This document shows positions 50,720 through 62,429 of a DNA stretch of 64,000 bases, piece by piece. The notes under the pieces are model-generated. The model ran no database searches. It was not told the DNA's origin and saw only the letters and a program-made list of their open reading frames with translations. The stretch is from Neodontobutis hainanensis (taxonomy: Eukaryota > Chordata > Actinopteri > Gobiiformes > Odontobutidae). The translations under genes and the position numbers were made by a program. The stretch covers positions 62,001-126,000 of the forward strand of contig JALDNG010000988.1 in the NCBI GenBank assembly GCA_024349245.1, written 5' to 3'. Within the stretch, counting starts at the first letter, position 1, and each line of letters begins with the position of its first letter.

Positions 50720-51690
50720 CTGGAGTACGCAAGTAGCTTTGCAACAGAGCGGTCATTTGAAGTGGAGGACTTTTCTCCCCCTCCTTCACGCCAAGAGGAG
50801 GAGGGTGAATTGTCATTACAGACAGGGCCAGAGCCTTATCAATTCGAGCCGCTGGCTCAAGTCGCGAGCCCAGATACCGGCAATGCTATCGAAGCAGCAG
50901 CGCAAGAGAGAATGGGGCCAGTGTCGGAGTGGTAAAAATTAGCATTATGGCTAATTTAGGCTAATGCTCAGCAAAGGCTAACAAACTTTTTAAAAATTGC
51001 AAACCTATGCATTTAGTTTGATTTTGGCATGTAGTGTTAATAATTAAGCAAAAAAATATTTTAAATCTAGTTATAAATGATTGTCTCAACAGGTGCACCT
51101 GTGGGCACTGCAGCTCACTGTCCCCGGGAGAGAATGTCTGTTGTAGGAGATACCCAAGGTATAGCTATGAAAAATCACAAGACCCAGATTGTTCAATACA
51201 CTTAATTCATTTACTAAGTAATCAACACAAAACCCACAATCCTCACATATCAAATAATAAATAAATCATCCTAACAAAGTAAAGTAAAAGTAAGCATTCT
51301 CATATTATAGGTAATGCATAGGTGTCACCAGATTGGTGGAGTAGACTGCATAACAGCCCATCCAGGCTTTGAGCCAGTAGCTCTAAACCCCTATGTATTA
51401 CAAGCTGTATATGGCACTTATCTCCAGTTATTTGGTGAAATGGAAGATACACTTACAAACATGTTAGTTCCAGTATGAAAAGATCAATATTATTATAAAT
51501 CATTTTATTTTTTTACCCTCCACTTCAACATACGCTGCACCTCCTCTGCTTATCGCAATGTCGTGAGGTGGTGCTGGGGTACCTTGGCCAACACGTAAGA
51601 GTGGTCATACCTTCCTGCGCTGTGACCAGGGTCAGGAAGAGTTTCCTGAAGGACCATACAGAGGTTTTCTTCCCCACTGGATTTTTGAAT
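50720..51690 (+). pseudogene. P2X7 C-terminal-domain-like gene carried by the transposon
   Basis: Four exons can be read. Exon 1 (50720-50931) is acidic and has SPPPSRQEEEGEL and PEPYQFEPL, with donor GGTAAA. Exon 2 (51093-51158) joins in phase and gives CTCGHCSSLSPGENVCC. Exon 3 (51322-51462) joins in phase and gives CITAHPGFEPVALNPYVLQ. Exon 4 (about 51531-51690) has YRNVVRWCWG, then after a one-base deletion LGQHVRVVIPSCAVTRVRK. The CxCxxC...CC, CI..HPGF and RWCWG..G...R...P.C motifs are those of the zinc-binding intracellular domain of P2X7 receptors and of the many 'P2X7-like' proteins in fish; the channel itself is absent. Damage: no ATG in exon 1 (CTG at the likely start), no AG before exon 4, and the exon 4 frameshift. 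Function in the transposon is unknown. Confidence 0.8.
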
Positions 51691-51692
51691 AT

Positions 51693-51722
51693 GTTTTTTA
51701 AATAAAATAAAAATAAAATAAA
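51693..51722 (+). promoter_or_regulatory. Overlapping polyadenylation signals of the P2X7-like gene
   Basis: AATAAAATAAAAATAAAATAAA immediately follows exon 4, giving several AATAAA hexamers on the plus strand, as expected for the 3' end of the plus-strand gene. Confidence 0.6.
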
Positions 51723-51809
51723 GGACTTCTAAAGAAGCATTTATAATTGGACTTACACACTACACAATTCTGTAAATCAGCTATAAAACTCAAAGTAAAC
51801 ATGTAGCAA

Positions 51810-51829
51810 TATACACACATACACACATA

Positions 51830-51909
<80 letters not shown>

Positions 51910-51934
51910 TATATATATACACACACACACACCA
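51810..51934. repeat. (CA)n microsatellite
   Basis: About 65 bp of pure AC repeats (51839-51905) flanked by ACAT/ATAT variants. It lies where the transposase intron after the exon at 51939 begins. The transposase exons expected beyond it are absent. Confidence 0.97.
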
Positions 51935-51938
51935 AAAC

Positions 51939-54232
51939 CCTTTCCCATATGCCAAGGGTAAAAGAAGTGTCTAATGTCCTTTTTGCTCCCTCATGAACTT
52001 CTGTACACCTGAATGTCGGTCGGTCACCAAGGACTGGACCACGACACCTCTTTGCTCAAGAAGAGACAGGCTTCTTACAAATCCTTCCTTCTCCATTCGT
52101 TGGCTGTTTCCGACTTTATTGCTCTGCAAACTCAAAAGTACTTTAGAGCAATGCGCAGTATATAGTTTTTCACATAACAAAATACTTCATTGTGTGGTAC
52201 CTGGACTAGTTGGATGTCTATGACCACATTGGCTTTGAGATCCATCATTGTATAGCTGCCATATTTTGCTGAATGTCCTACAATTGTTATTTGCACTTTA
52301 GTCAACAAAGCTCGGTAGCAGCAGCAGCAGCTGCTGTATGTATGTATGTACATAAAAAAGTTATTTATTACCGGGTGAATCAGCTCATGTCCCCACCAAG
52401 AGTCACAGCCCCAGCAGCAATGGTGTTTTCAATTAGGATATCCTGCTCAATCTTCCACTGCCAGTTTATTGTGGGAATAAGGAGTCTGGCCTGATGCTTG
52501 TGGAAGCACTGCTCAGAGATTCCCTTGATTTTGAAAGCATCTAAGAACTAAAGAAAAAAAACAGACATCTTCATAAAATGACTTGGTGTGCAAACATAAG
52601 GGCACCATATATTATCTCTCACCTTTGATGTCTGGCAAATGATGAGCCAGTGAACAGAATAGCTGCACAAAGCTGTAGGTTTCCCGCTGGTATATTGTTT
52701 ACCGTTGGCTGGCTCGACCAGTCCCTGGAATACTCGCAGTGAGCACAGTGCTGTTTGACTTGGAGAAGTATCCCAATGGTTGATTGTGAAACAGCACAAC
52801 TCCAGCTGCAGACAGGACATTTTCTAAAAAGCTCCAGCAATTTATCTTCATAAACTATGTACTTAGTAAGTTTGTGTGGTAACACTTCATTGAAGACGCT
52901 AGAGAAAAGTAAAGAAAATAAAAAAGTTTTTTAGAAACAGTCAAATATAACTGAAAAACCTAATGAGACTAAACGGATTACCTGGTACAGTCCTTAGTGC
53001 TCTCACTTCCATCTGGATAGTAGCTTGAGTCATCAGTGGACACGTCACTTCTTTTCCTCTTTATTGGTGTAGAGGTTGCCCTGGGACACTCTGTGAAAGA
53101 CTCCATCAGTGTGCCTGTGGCACACCACACACACCTGTTAGGCATTCTGGCCTGGGTGGCTGTGCAAATTATAATAAATTTGTTATCAATAAGCATTAAA
53201 AGTGCAAAACAACATTAAATCATCTTGACTATATGATAGTACAGTACAATACAATAGTATTCAAACTCACATTTGCTTCTCCTGATAGGCTTCACCTTAG
53301 CCTGCACACCTGCAGATCTGGAGCTGACTGGTTCTGTCTGGCACCCAATTTCTCTGGTCATCTAAAATTAGTCCTAAATTCAATCATTTCAGATATTTTA
53401 CAATGCAATAAATAAATATTAGTGACACAAATGTTCTCACAAAGCGAAGAATCTCAAATAAGACATGGCCAAACACAAACAGTCACATATAGCCTCGTGG
53501 AGCAGCAATATGCAATTTACAACAATAGTGCGCATTTTTGCTGCTTTTAATTAAATGAGCAAGCTTTACACAAAACGCACAAGTCCAACACAGCTATCCA
53601 AGACAGCGTAAAAATGCCCTCTGTTAGAACACACGAGTCAAGAGACGTATGTTTGGCCAAGTCCAAAGTCACAAAAATAAAGCTTCTTTAGTGCTGCATC
53701 ACTGATACACGTACAGCAAAGTATGAGAAAAGACTAACGTAATATTGAGTAATAACATAGTAATGCTAGATATCTGTGTGTGCTGAGAAACAAGGGAGTA
53801 TCTACACTAGTCTGCGACAGACCCGTTAGCGCCACGGTATCTGAAGCTGAAGCTAACGTTTAGCATACTTTATCTAACTAGCAATATGACAAACTGATGA
53901 ATTAATTTTAGTTTAATAGGATAAATATATATATAAATATATGCTCACTTACCTGAAGACACTGCTGCAGTGGTGGAGTCCGTGCAAGAGGAGCAGCGTT
54001 TGGCACTGCAGTGCTTTTTAGCGTCGCATTTTGGAGAAGCCCATTTCCACCTCCATTGCGTTAGAGAAGCAATCCGTGTAAAATGCAGGTTGCACACTCC
54101 AGCTCTCAGCGGTAACTCTCGGTCTCCCAGGCCAAGTGCATGTAACCACTTATTCCTAATTTCTAAGTCTGCTGGAAAGCTATGCAGTCCAACAGTGCTG
54201 TTGCAAACAGCAACACTACACCTACGCCCCAT
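51939..54232 (-). pseudogene. THAP-domain transposase, 3'-truncated copy 2
   Basis: Seven exons read on the minus strand with GT/AG borders: 54232-53953, 53361-53271, 53159-52982, 52898-52623, 52540-52372, 52310-52201 and 52123-51939. Exon 1 starts MGRRCSVAVCN and shows the THAP pattern: Cys-x4-Cys, FPADLEIRNKWLHALG, then CNLHF. Later exons carry KYGSYTMMDLKAN and SLVTDRHSGVQKF, in which conserved Asp residues are likely nuclease residues (inference). The last exon ends WHMGKG at a donor beside the CA repeat; the three-quarter to C-terminal exons present in copy 1 (48851-49737) are missing. A 2-base loss near 52380 introduces a stop, and a frame break before the WHMGKG segment is shared with copy 1. 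So the element encodes a site-specific DNA-binding N-terminus but no complete enzyme. Confidence 0.85.
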
Positions 54233-54244
54233 TCTAACAACCAC

Positions 54245-54716
54245 ACTAAATACAGCTCTAATGCAAAAAAAATCTATGCTAACCTAAAGCTATCCTAACT
54301 GATGCAATACTGTGCCACTAACTAACTATGCTTATAACAATACTACACTAATTATCTAGGCTGTGAGAAATAATCGAAATAGCTATATAAATGGCTATGC
54401 TAACTAGATGCTAATATACGCTGACTGGCTACGGGTTTTGACAGAACAAGATGTTTTTATACCAGGAGTAAACAATGCCAAGGGTGACGTGCCAGGGTCA
54501 TGGGTCGTGAGCCGTTAGTCGAGCCAGTATACGTCACAGTTTTAGCAACTACAATAATTATCGTTCAACCTGAAGGGGCAGCACTTAGACGGTTTTACAC
54601 CATATTTTTAAAATTAATATACTTTATACTCAATTGTCAAAACTTTTAGTCAGATCAATGGACAGCACTAATAAGGCCCTATTCATACAGATCATTAACT
54701 AAAAAAAGTTGTTTTA
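54245..54716 (-). other. 5' untranslated/terminal region of the transposon
   Basis: About 470 bp between the THAP exon and the right TIR, without believable reading frames. It has short GCTAACTA/CTATGCTAA-type motifs repeated several times between 54240 and 54420, a possible transposase-binding or promoter region (speculative). Confidence 0.45.
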
Positions 54717-54731
54717 GGGTTTAGTTACTCT
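54717..54731 (-). repeat. Right terminal inverted repeat of the TTAA transposon
   Basis: On the plus strand GGGTTTAGTTACTCT, followed by TTAA at 54732-54735. Its reverse complement matches the left end at 13 of 15 bases. Confidence 0.8.
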
Positions 54732-54735
54732 TTAA

Positions 54736-56480
<1,745 letters not shown>

Positions 56481-56487
56481 CTTTAAA

Positions 56488-56550
56488 TATTCACTCATTT
56501 ATTTATTTATTTAGTCAGTCATTCATTTATTTAATTTAGTCATTCTTTGA
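56488..56550. repeat. (ATTT)n-like simple repeat
   Basis: Imperfect ATTT/TTCA runs, including ATTTATTTATTTATTTAG and a second TCATTCATTTATTTAATTTA, within the retroelement leader/gag junction. Confidence 0.8.
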
Positions 56551-57550
56551 AGGGTTGTAGCTACTTCTATTTTAGCATTTGTTAATAGCAACAGTTAATA
56601 ATTTAAAAATATGTTACTGGGTTTTTATTGGTAGGGGATACCCAAGGTCTACCAAGAGCACCCTTTTCCTTTATTAGTACCATACATTTTATTAATGTTT
56701 TGTTTCACAATTTACATCAGTTGTTTTAGTGTTTTTAAATTTTGTACAGCCCAACCCATGCTGTCTACTGGGTGGGGCAGTGCTTTGGCTTTTCCTTTGT
56801 TCGCGTTCAATGGGATTTCGATGCTAGCTAATATTAGCTTTGTTCTTTTTATGGGTTCTCAAGTGATTTTAGTAAATTTTTCACAATACACAACGTTTTT
56901 ACGACAATATATAACAAACAACTATTTTCGGCGTTATGCCAGCCTAGTACCACTGGCTTTCTAGCTATGCACCACTACTTTATGAGTTTTCCAGCTATGG
57001 AGTGTTATGCACCCTTATGCTAGCCTATCACGTAATTAAGTTTCCAAATCTTCAAGTGTTATGCAAGTCTAGTTTTGCTAACTTCCTAGCTATACGCTTT
57101 TAATCTATGTGGTTTTTCCAACTATTGCGCGCTATGTTAATCTAGTGTTAAAATAAATTCTTAACTATGCAAAACATATGCTGGCCTCACCACAACCCGG
57201 CTCACTTTCTGAGAATCGATCCTTTTCTCAGGAGTATTAAACCCTTCGGATTATTTTTCTCTTTATATATCTCACTTCACACAAAGTTTTAACCAAGACA
57301 AACAGTTGTCATAAGAACACAAAACATTTAAGACATCTTAAACATTTTTCTGAGTGCTACCAGTTTTAAAATAAACGTACAGGCAGGTTTTTACTTCACA
57401 GTAAGGTCTAACCCTGTAGGGACAGGCAGAAACTTTAGTTAACAAGGTTTTCTGCTCAACTTCTCATTTGCGGCTCGCCAGACTGTGAAGGATAAGCCTG
57501 TCCGTCAAGCAGAGAAAATGTTACCTTTTCAACACCGCAACCGGCGGAAA
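56551..57550 (-). other. Retroelement leader region, no gene seen
   Basis: About 1 kb between the LTR at 57559 and the first gag-like segment. No convincing coding sequence on either strand. Between 56930 and 57190 a loose repeat of motifs like GTTATGC...CTAG and CTAGCTATGC recurs four or five times. The stretch may include the packaging leader or a further decayed insertion. Confidence 0.45.
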
Positions 57551-57558
57551 CACCAAAT

Positions 57559-57994
57559 TGTTACTCCGAAAACAGTTTCTCCAGTTGCTCTTTGGTACGA
57601 GTGTTGGAACTAATATTACTTATATATTATAATATTAAAAACAATAAAACCAATGTAAAGTTTGTCTGTTTAATTCCACTCAGAAAAAGTTTTAAGCCAG
57701 CGCTGGGTCACAACACGTAGTTAACAGGAGGTCAGCCCACGTGATGTGCTGCTGGTCAACACAATGCTTTCGGGGTCCTAACCTTTGGCCACACCTCACA
57801 CAGGAGAGGGCACTTCCTGCCACAGTATCAGTAGTTTTCCACTAAGTGTCCAGCCAGGGTGACCGACTGGTTCAAACTGGTTTAAACAGATGAGGTATTT
57901 AGTGTACTAATCTAGGGTGCAGTGTATCATGCAGAGAGTGCAAATATCATACAAAACAGTTATAAAAAGTGTTTCTTATTATAAAATCCTAACA
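57559..57994 (-). mobile_element. Probable 5' LTR of the minus-strand retroelement
   Basis: On the minus strand the segment starts TGTTAGGATTTTATAATAAG and ends GGAGTAACA, so it has TGTTA...TAACA inverted ends over 436 bp. It is followed after three bases (ATT) by TGGTGTTTCCGCC, which starts with the TGG expected of a tRNA primer-binding site. The gag on the same strand begins downstream. A second LTR is not found in the window. The polyadenylation signal is not clear on this strand (ATTAAA only), so the limits are tentative. Confidence 0.55.
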
Positions 57995-58111
57995 AGGTTC
58001 TCAGTAATCCAGGACATCTTGAAAAAAAGGTAGCAGTAAAAGCATCTGGACTCAATTTTCAAGGTGAAAACGTTTGCACAAATAACTTGCCATTGGGTTC
58101 TGTTTATTTTA
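57995..58111. other. Intervening sequence, no gene seen
   Basis: About 120 bp between the LTR and the next inverted-repeat element; no open frame or repeat recognised. Confidence 0.5.
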
Positions 58112-59490
58112 TGATAATGAATCCCACCCTAAAATTTGAGCAGCCACTAAGTTTGAAGGCAGTTCAGCCAATGAGCACATAGCTCAAGCAGACAAGGCTG
58201 GGTGATCACTGATCCGAAGTAACTGATGTCAGTCTAACGCGCTTTGTTAATAAGCTTTTTCAGCCTTGTTCAACAGGGCTGGCCTCCAGCCACAAGGTCG
58301 ACAATCAACTGCAATGCAAGACATTCATGGTGGGCTTGCCTGCACTGACAGTGACCCTGCTCTGGATGATACAGTAGCGCCATCTGAAGTCTCTGTTGCC
58401 ACTTCCACTGTTTCCACACCCACCTCTATCACCAACGCACCTGAATTGCTGTTGGACTTGCCAGAGATGATTACAGTGCCACCAATTTTGTATGTTGTGC
58501 CAAATGTTCTGATACAGCAAAGAGCATTACAGTTTGATCCACTTGGTGGAGAATGATCATTGATCATGATAATTTCTGATGTAACATTTTTGGAACCTAC
58601 AACATCCCAGATTTAGATGAATGAATCAATGTCTTCAGCACTCATGATCATGCATTTTAATAATAAAGTGCTTCAGTAAAAATATTCAAAGGGGTGGTCA
58701 GGTGAGACCACCAGTCAGCAAAGAAATGGGGTAGAAATATATGTATTTATAGAGCACATTGGGAAACAATAAAAAGTTAGCATATACAAATATTTTTGGG
58801 TTAATTTGTAGGAATTATGTGAAATTAATTAGTTTATAATAAGTTATAATGCAATGCAATAGGACATAAACATAAAGGGGTAAGAAAAAAAAAAAACAAA
58901 TGTATGATTACTCTCTTTATTGTTGAACAATGCTGGAAAATACCCATTGATTGTTTATATAGTGGATATAATCTGCCCATTGGTCCCCTATTTACTGATA
59001 TTGTTGTTACGACTCGTCAATAAAATGGCTGTTACATCCGTGATTTTCGGCTTTTACTCCATAGTAAAACAATAGTTTTTAGATAGCATAAACGGACGTA
59101 ACCCCCTTCAACCCTCCGAGTTGTCACGTAATAAAAACTTAGCTCTAGAGACTGGAGCCATCTTTTGTACCAGGCTGTAAACATGTTTTTACACCCATAA
59201 AGTCGCCATTGGGTTTCTCCTTCTCCTTATAGTTCCGCTTTGGAGCCTGCCCTCTGGTGGACGGCGGTATATCGTATTTCGCTGTATTTTGGTGTATGCG
59301 GCGCCCTTATACAACGACCATTTAGGAGGTTCCATGGGAGACGCTTGGTAATAACAAACGCAACAAACTGGTATCAGTTACTTTGAATCAGAGATCACCC
59401 AGCCTTCTCTGCTTGAGTTATGTGCACAGATTGGGTGAACTGCCTTCAAACTTAGTGGCTGCTCAAATTTTAGGGTGGGATAAATTATCA
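58112..59490. mobile_element. Unclassified element with ~130-bp inverted ends
   Basis: The left arm (58112 to about 58257) and the right arm (about 59334-59490, reverse-complemented) align over most of their length. Shared stretches include CCCACCCTAAAATTTGAGCA, GCCACTAAGTTTGAAGGCAG and AGGCTGGGTGATC. The spacer is about 1.08 kb. Long inverted ends around a short interior are typical of non-autonomous DNA transposons, but no target-site duplication is evident, so the superfamily is open. Confidence 0.65.
58266..58556 (+). CDS. Hypothetical ORF or exon inside the inverted-repeat element
   Basis: A 96-codon frame beginning ATG at 58266?-region sequence TTCAACAGGGCTGG and ending TGA at 58556. 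A possible splice acceptor, GCTTTTTCAG, is just upstream at 58253-58262. The product is acidic and rich in Ser, Thr, Val and Pro in the middle (SEVSVATSTVSTPTSITNAP), ending LIQQRALQFDPLGGE. Two frames on the other strand overlap it. I recognise no family, and a chance ORF is possible. Its position between the inverted arms would make it element-encoded. Confidence 0.25.
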   Translation: MFNRAGLQPQGRQSTAMQDIHGGLACTDSDPALDDTVAPSEVSVATSTVSTPTSITNAPELLLDLPEMITVPPILYVVPNVLIQQRALQFDPLGGE

Positions 59491-59771
59491 CAATGCGTTT
59501 AAGTACAGCGCAATTTATAACGTAATTTCACCCCTTTGGCTTGCCATACAAGTTGAACATGGTCAAAAACGTGTTCACAATGCACGTTTCAATGGGTGCT
59601 GCGCTTTCTCAAAGCAGCACACAGATTGGTGTTTTGATGTTAGTGAACAGTTTGAGCCTACAATGTTGACTCACAAGTGTTGCAAAGACACCGGATTTAG
59701 TGAGACATCTGTCATCACCTACTATACACACTGGGCACCAAGATCATCTGTAAAGCCATCACATCCGACAG
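59491..59771. other. Intervening sequence, no gene seen
   Basis: Noncoding flank between two elements. The final eight bases, TCCGACAG (59764-59771), are the left target-site duplication of the following hAT-like element. Confidence 0.5.
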
Positions 59772-61661
59772 TAGGGCTGCACGATTTTGGAAAAAATTAC
59801 ATTAATCAAGGCTAAAGTCAATCATTAAAATTGCATGATAACGTGCAGCGTCGGTCCTGGGATGTTAACACGTTTCCAGAACAAAACAGCATTAGTGCGA
59901 GCTCCTCCGTCATGCAAACCCAAAAATGTATACATCAAATTAAAGCTTAAAGTCTCATCTTTCAGACGATATAAACCATTTTAAGACATTACAACCACAG
60001 CGCTGACACCAAAGCCTGTTTTACAGGTTTGGATTTGTCTTACCTTGAGGCCTCTCTTGGACTCGAACAGCAAAAAATCCCCATAAGCTCTTGTGGTCGT
60101 AAAGATCCAGGGAATAATATCCAGTAAAATATTTAGGTCCAAAAGACATAGAGCCTCCAAGGCACAAAAACTGCCTAAAAGTATTCCCACCTTGAAATCA
60201 GCTGCGACACTTTTTGACGTTTCTTTCGTAAATAAAAAGCATAATTCCTTTTCGACCGACGAAAAATGCTAATAAAAAGCTAACAGGAAGTGTTAGCATT
60301 AGATTGACACCTAGTTTGGCCAATTCAAAGGGGTTTTGGTCAGCTTTTGACCAAATACAATACTTGGAAATCGACATCCGGCTGAACGACTACGCCCCAC
60401 TTCAACAGCTTAAGATTCGGCTAGAAGCGTCACTGAGCATCATCAATACCATAAATAGATAGCCAATGAGCTACAGTTTACGGCAATACCAAATATCGCA
60501 ACTATTTTTTCTAAATTCAGAGTCTGGGGTTCATAAGGTAGAAGAGGAGGTATAACAGTAACTTGTAAAAGCAACATTACCAAAATAAAGAATACTACAA
60601 CTTCTAATATACCATAACTAGTAAAACGTATGAAAATAGATCTGAGAAATATACACATGTACTGTAGGTGTTTGGTTGCAGTAGCTTCATCTGTTTTTAT
60701 CCAAATGGCATAGTTAGTAGTTTTTGTGTGGGTCCTCTCATAAAGCACAGCACACAGCCATCACTTTCATTACTATCGCTGCTTTGATTAGCGCATTTGC
60801 GCTGACTGTGTTTACCCCCTCCCTCTCCCTCCTCTATGGGGTAAAGAGTCAGGATGAACAACACGTATTTGTCCCAAACAGCTGTCAATAGAGGCCGCAT
60901 TATTCACAAACTCCTTGTCACTACCGCGTCCACGGCGAGTACGCCTGTCCCGGCTTCTATCACCTGTGCTAAAGGTAAAGCTACAGGTGCTAAAGATAAA
61001 GTAGCAGGTGCACATGGCTTTACTGCCTAACTTCGCCATCACTACTGCGGCCAGAGCAACTAGTTTCCTCCCATTTCTTTAACGAATGTTGGGCAAAGTG
61101 TGGGATAAACTGCGTGTGCTTTATGTAGCTACAGAGAGAGGCACGAGCAGCACCGCCGCTGTCCAAGTCACACACGCACTCTCACTCGCTCTCACTTTCA
61201 CTCGGCTGAAAAGACTCTAAAGGTAGATGTTCTCCATCAGAATCAGAGTCAGCCATTACTAAAGCCAAAGCTTCAGTCACAGGTGTGTTTTTATTTGTCA
61301 TTTTCACATTTACCAGCTTGCGTAGAGAATGAGGCTTACACTCAGCCGGTTCTGACACGACCACTGAGACGCGAGTTTGAAGTCTTCTTCTAAAAATTTT
61401 TAATGGCAACACATGGTAATCAAGGACTAGAAACAAAGTACAGGGTGTCTGACATCTGGTGGAAGGGAGTGGAAGCATAATTTAGCACATAAACCGGAAA
61501 TAGCGGCTGTTTTTTCCGGTTAAGTTTCTTGTCGCAATTTTGCGCTTAAAGGATTAATACACCATGGGCTGCTACCCTTCACATCGCTGTTCCTACGATG
61601 TGACTATCGCTCACGCACACATTGTGATATCGATGTAAAAACAGAATATTGTTCATTCCTA
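59772..61661. mobile_element. hAT-like DNA transposon, TSD TCCGACAG
   Basis: The 1,890-bp segment starts TAGGGCTGCACGAT and ends ATTGTTCATTCCTA; the ends pair at 10 of 14 bases as inverted repeats, and TAGGG fits the YARNG start of hAT elements. A perfect 8-bp duplication, TCCGACAG, flanks it at 59764-59771 and 61662-61669, the duplication length expected of hAT. No transposase core is readable, so it is non-autonomous. Much of 59850-61150 has no open frame of note. Confidence 0.6.
61182..61256 (-). pseudogene. Possible transposase N-terminal fragment, acidic
   Basis: On the minus strand the end of a 98-codon frame reads MADSDSDGEHLPLESFQPSE and stops. Upstream residues in the same frame (VTEALALV) are continuous with it. 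Asp/Ser/Glu-rich starts of this kind occur in DNA-transposon transposases such as piggyBac types, but nothing diagnostic follows, and downstream frames are riddled with stops. Could be chance. Confidence 0.2.
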
Positions 61662-61669
61662 TCCGACAG

Positions 61670-62429
61670 CGCCATTGTTTACCAAAGACAATGATGGGCG
61701 ATTTGAAAGACGGGTCCTTTACGCGGGACCCTATGATGTGAGTTGAGGCGTTCACATGCTCAGCTCTCTGGGTTTGAAACAAAGAGGCAAGACACCGCAA
61801 CAATAAGGAAAGCCATCACAAGCTCTTCTGCAACATGGTGGAGTTTGAGAAGGGTGTACTTGGCCCTATCTGAGTTCCCTTAACCATGGTAAGATTGAAT
61901 GGCAATAAGCAGACATAATGCAGCCAAAGCTGGGCTTCGCCTTCTGTGGTACTTACAGTATAGGGCTAACATATGACAAGAAGCTCATGTGCGTGAGCGA
62001 TATGACCCATGATTCTAGTGCCTAGAATCAGCGGAACAGGTATTTTGACATGTAGCTCCATCCAGACAACCTATCGCTTAATCAACCCCATTTTCAACCG
62101 TATATTTGAGAACACCAGGTACTCTCGTTTCCTTCAGTGTTAGGATCCTGACCGCAGTAGAGACGGCAGAGAGACATTGCGGCCCTTGCGCAAAGGAACC
62201 AGAGGATGTGCACCACAAGTGGGCTCTCACACAGCGTGGCCTAGGAGTGTGCACATTGACCAAATTTATACTCTTGTGTAGGGTAAACTTTTGTACCTCA
62301 CTGTACATGAACCAACAAGAGCATAACCTAACCATGATCAGGAAGAAAGAAGATACTAGGTTGGAAATGGTAATAAACTGTTTCAAAATCCATAGCGATG
62401 TCATGGCTGCTCATTAGATAAACTGAGCA
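61670..62429. other. No gene recognised
   Basis: About 760 bp with only short overlapping frames on both strands (for example 62106-62417 plus and 62078-62404 minus). The mutual overlap and lack of motifs argue against coding. No repeat shared with the rest of the window was found. Confidence 0.5.

Larger units (their letters stand above)
50585..54731. mobile_element. Kolobok-like DNA transposon, 4,147 bp, TTAA target site
   Basis: Left end AGTGCAACTAAACCC (50585-50599) and right end, read on the minus strand, AGAGTAACTAAACCC (54731-54717) match at 13 of 15 bases. TTAA lies immediately outside both ends (50581-50584 and 54732-54735). The flanks are two parts of one gag gene, which shows the exact insertion point. 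TTAA duplication plus a THAP-domain transposase is the published hallmark combination of the Kolobok superfamily; the superfamily name is therefore inference from structure. Near the left end lies a hairpin of CCGCCCACT and AGTGGGCGG (50618-50656). The element contains two convergent genes and has lost the 3' half of its transposase, so it is not autonomous. Confidence 0.82.

Noticed and set aside
51698..51955. Val-Cys repeat ORF on the minus strand
   Set aside because: It is the translated CA microsatellite joined to the end of a transposase exon in the wrong frame.
53970..54287. 105-codon plus-strand ORF
   Set aside because: It is the antisense shadow of the THAP exon, which has the clear zinc-finger pattern on the minus strand.
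62078..62417. Overlapping ~100-codon ORFs on opposite strands
   Set aside because: No family resemblance, no splice or start context, and each is the shadow of the other.
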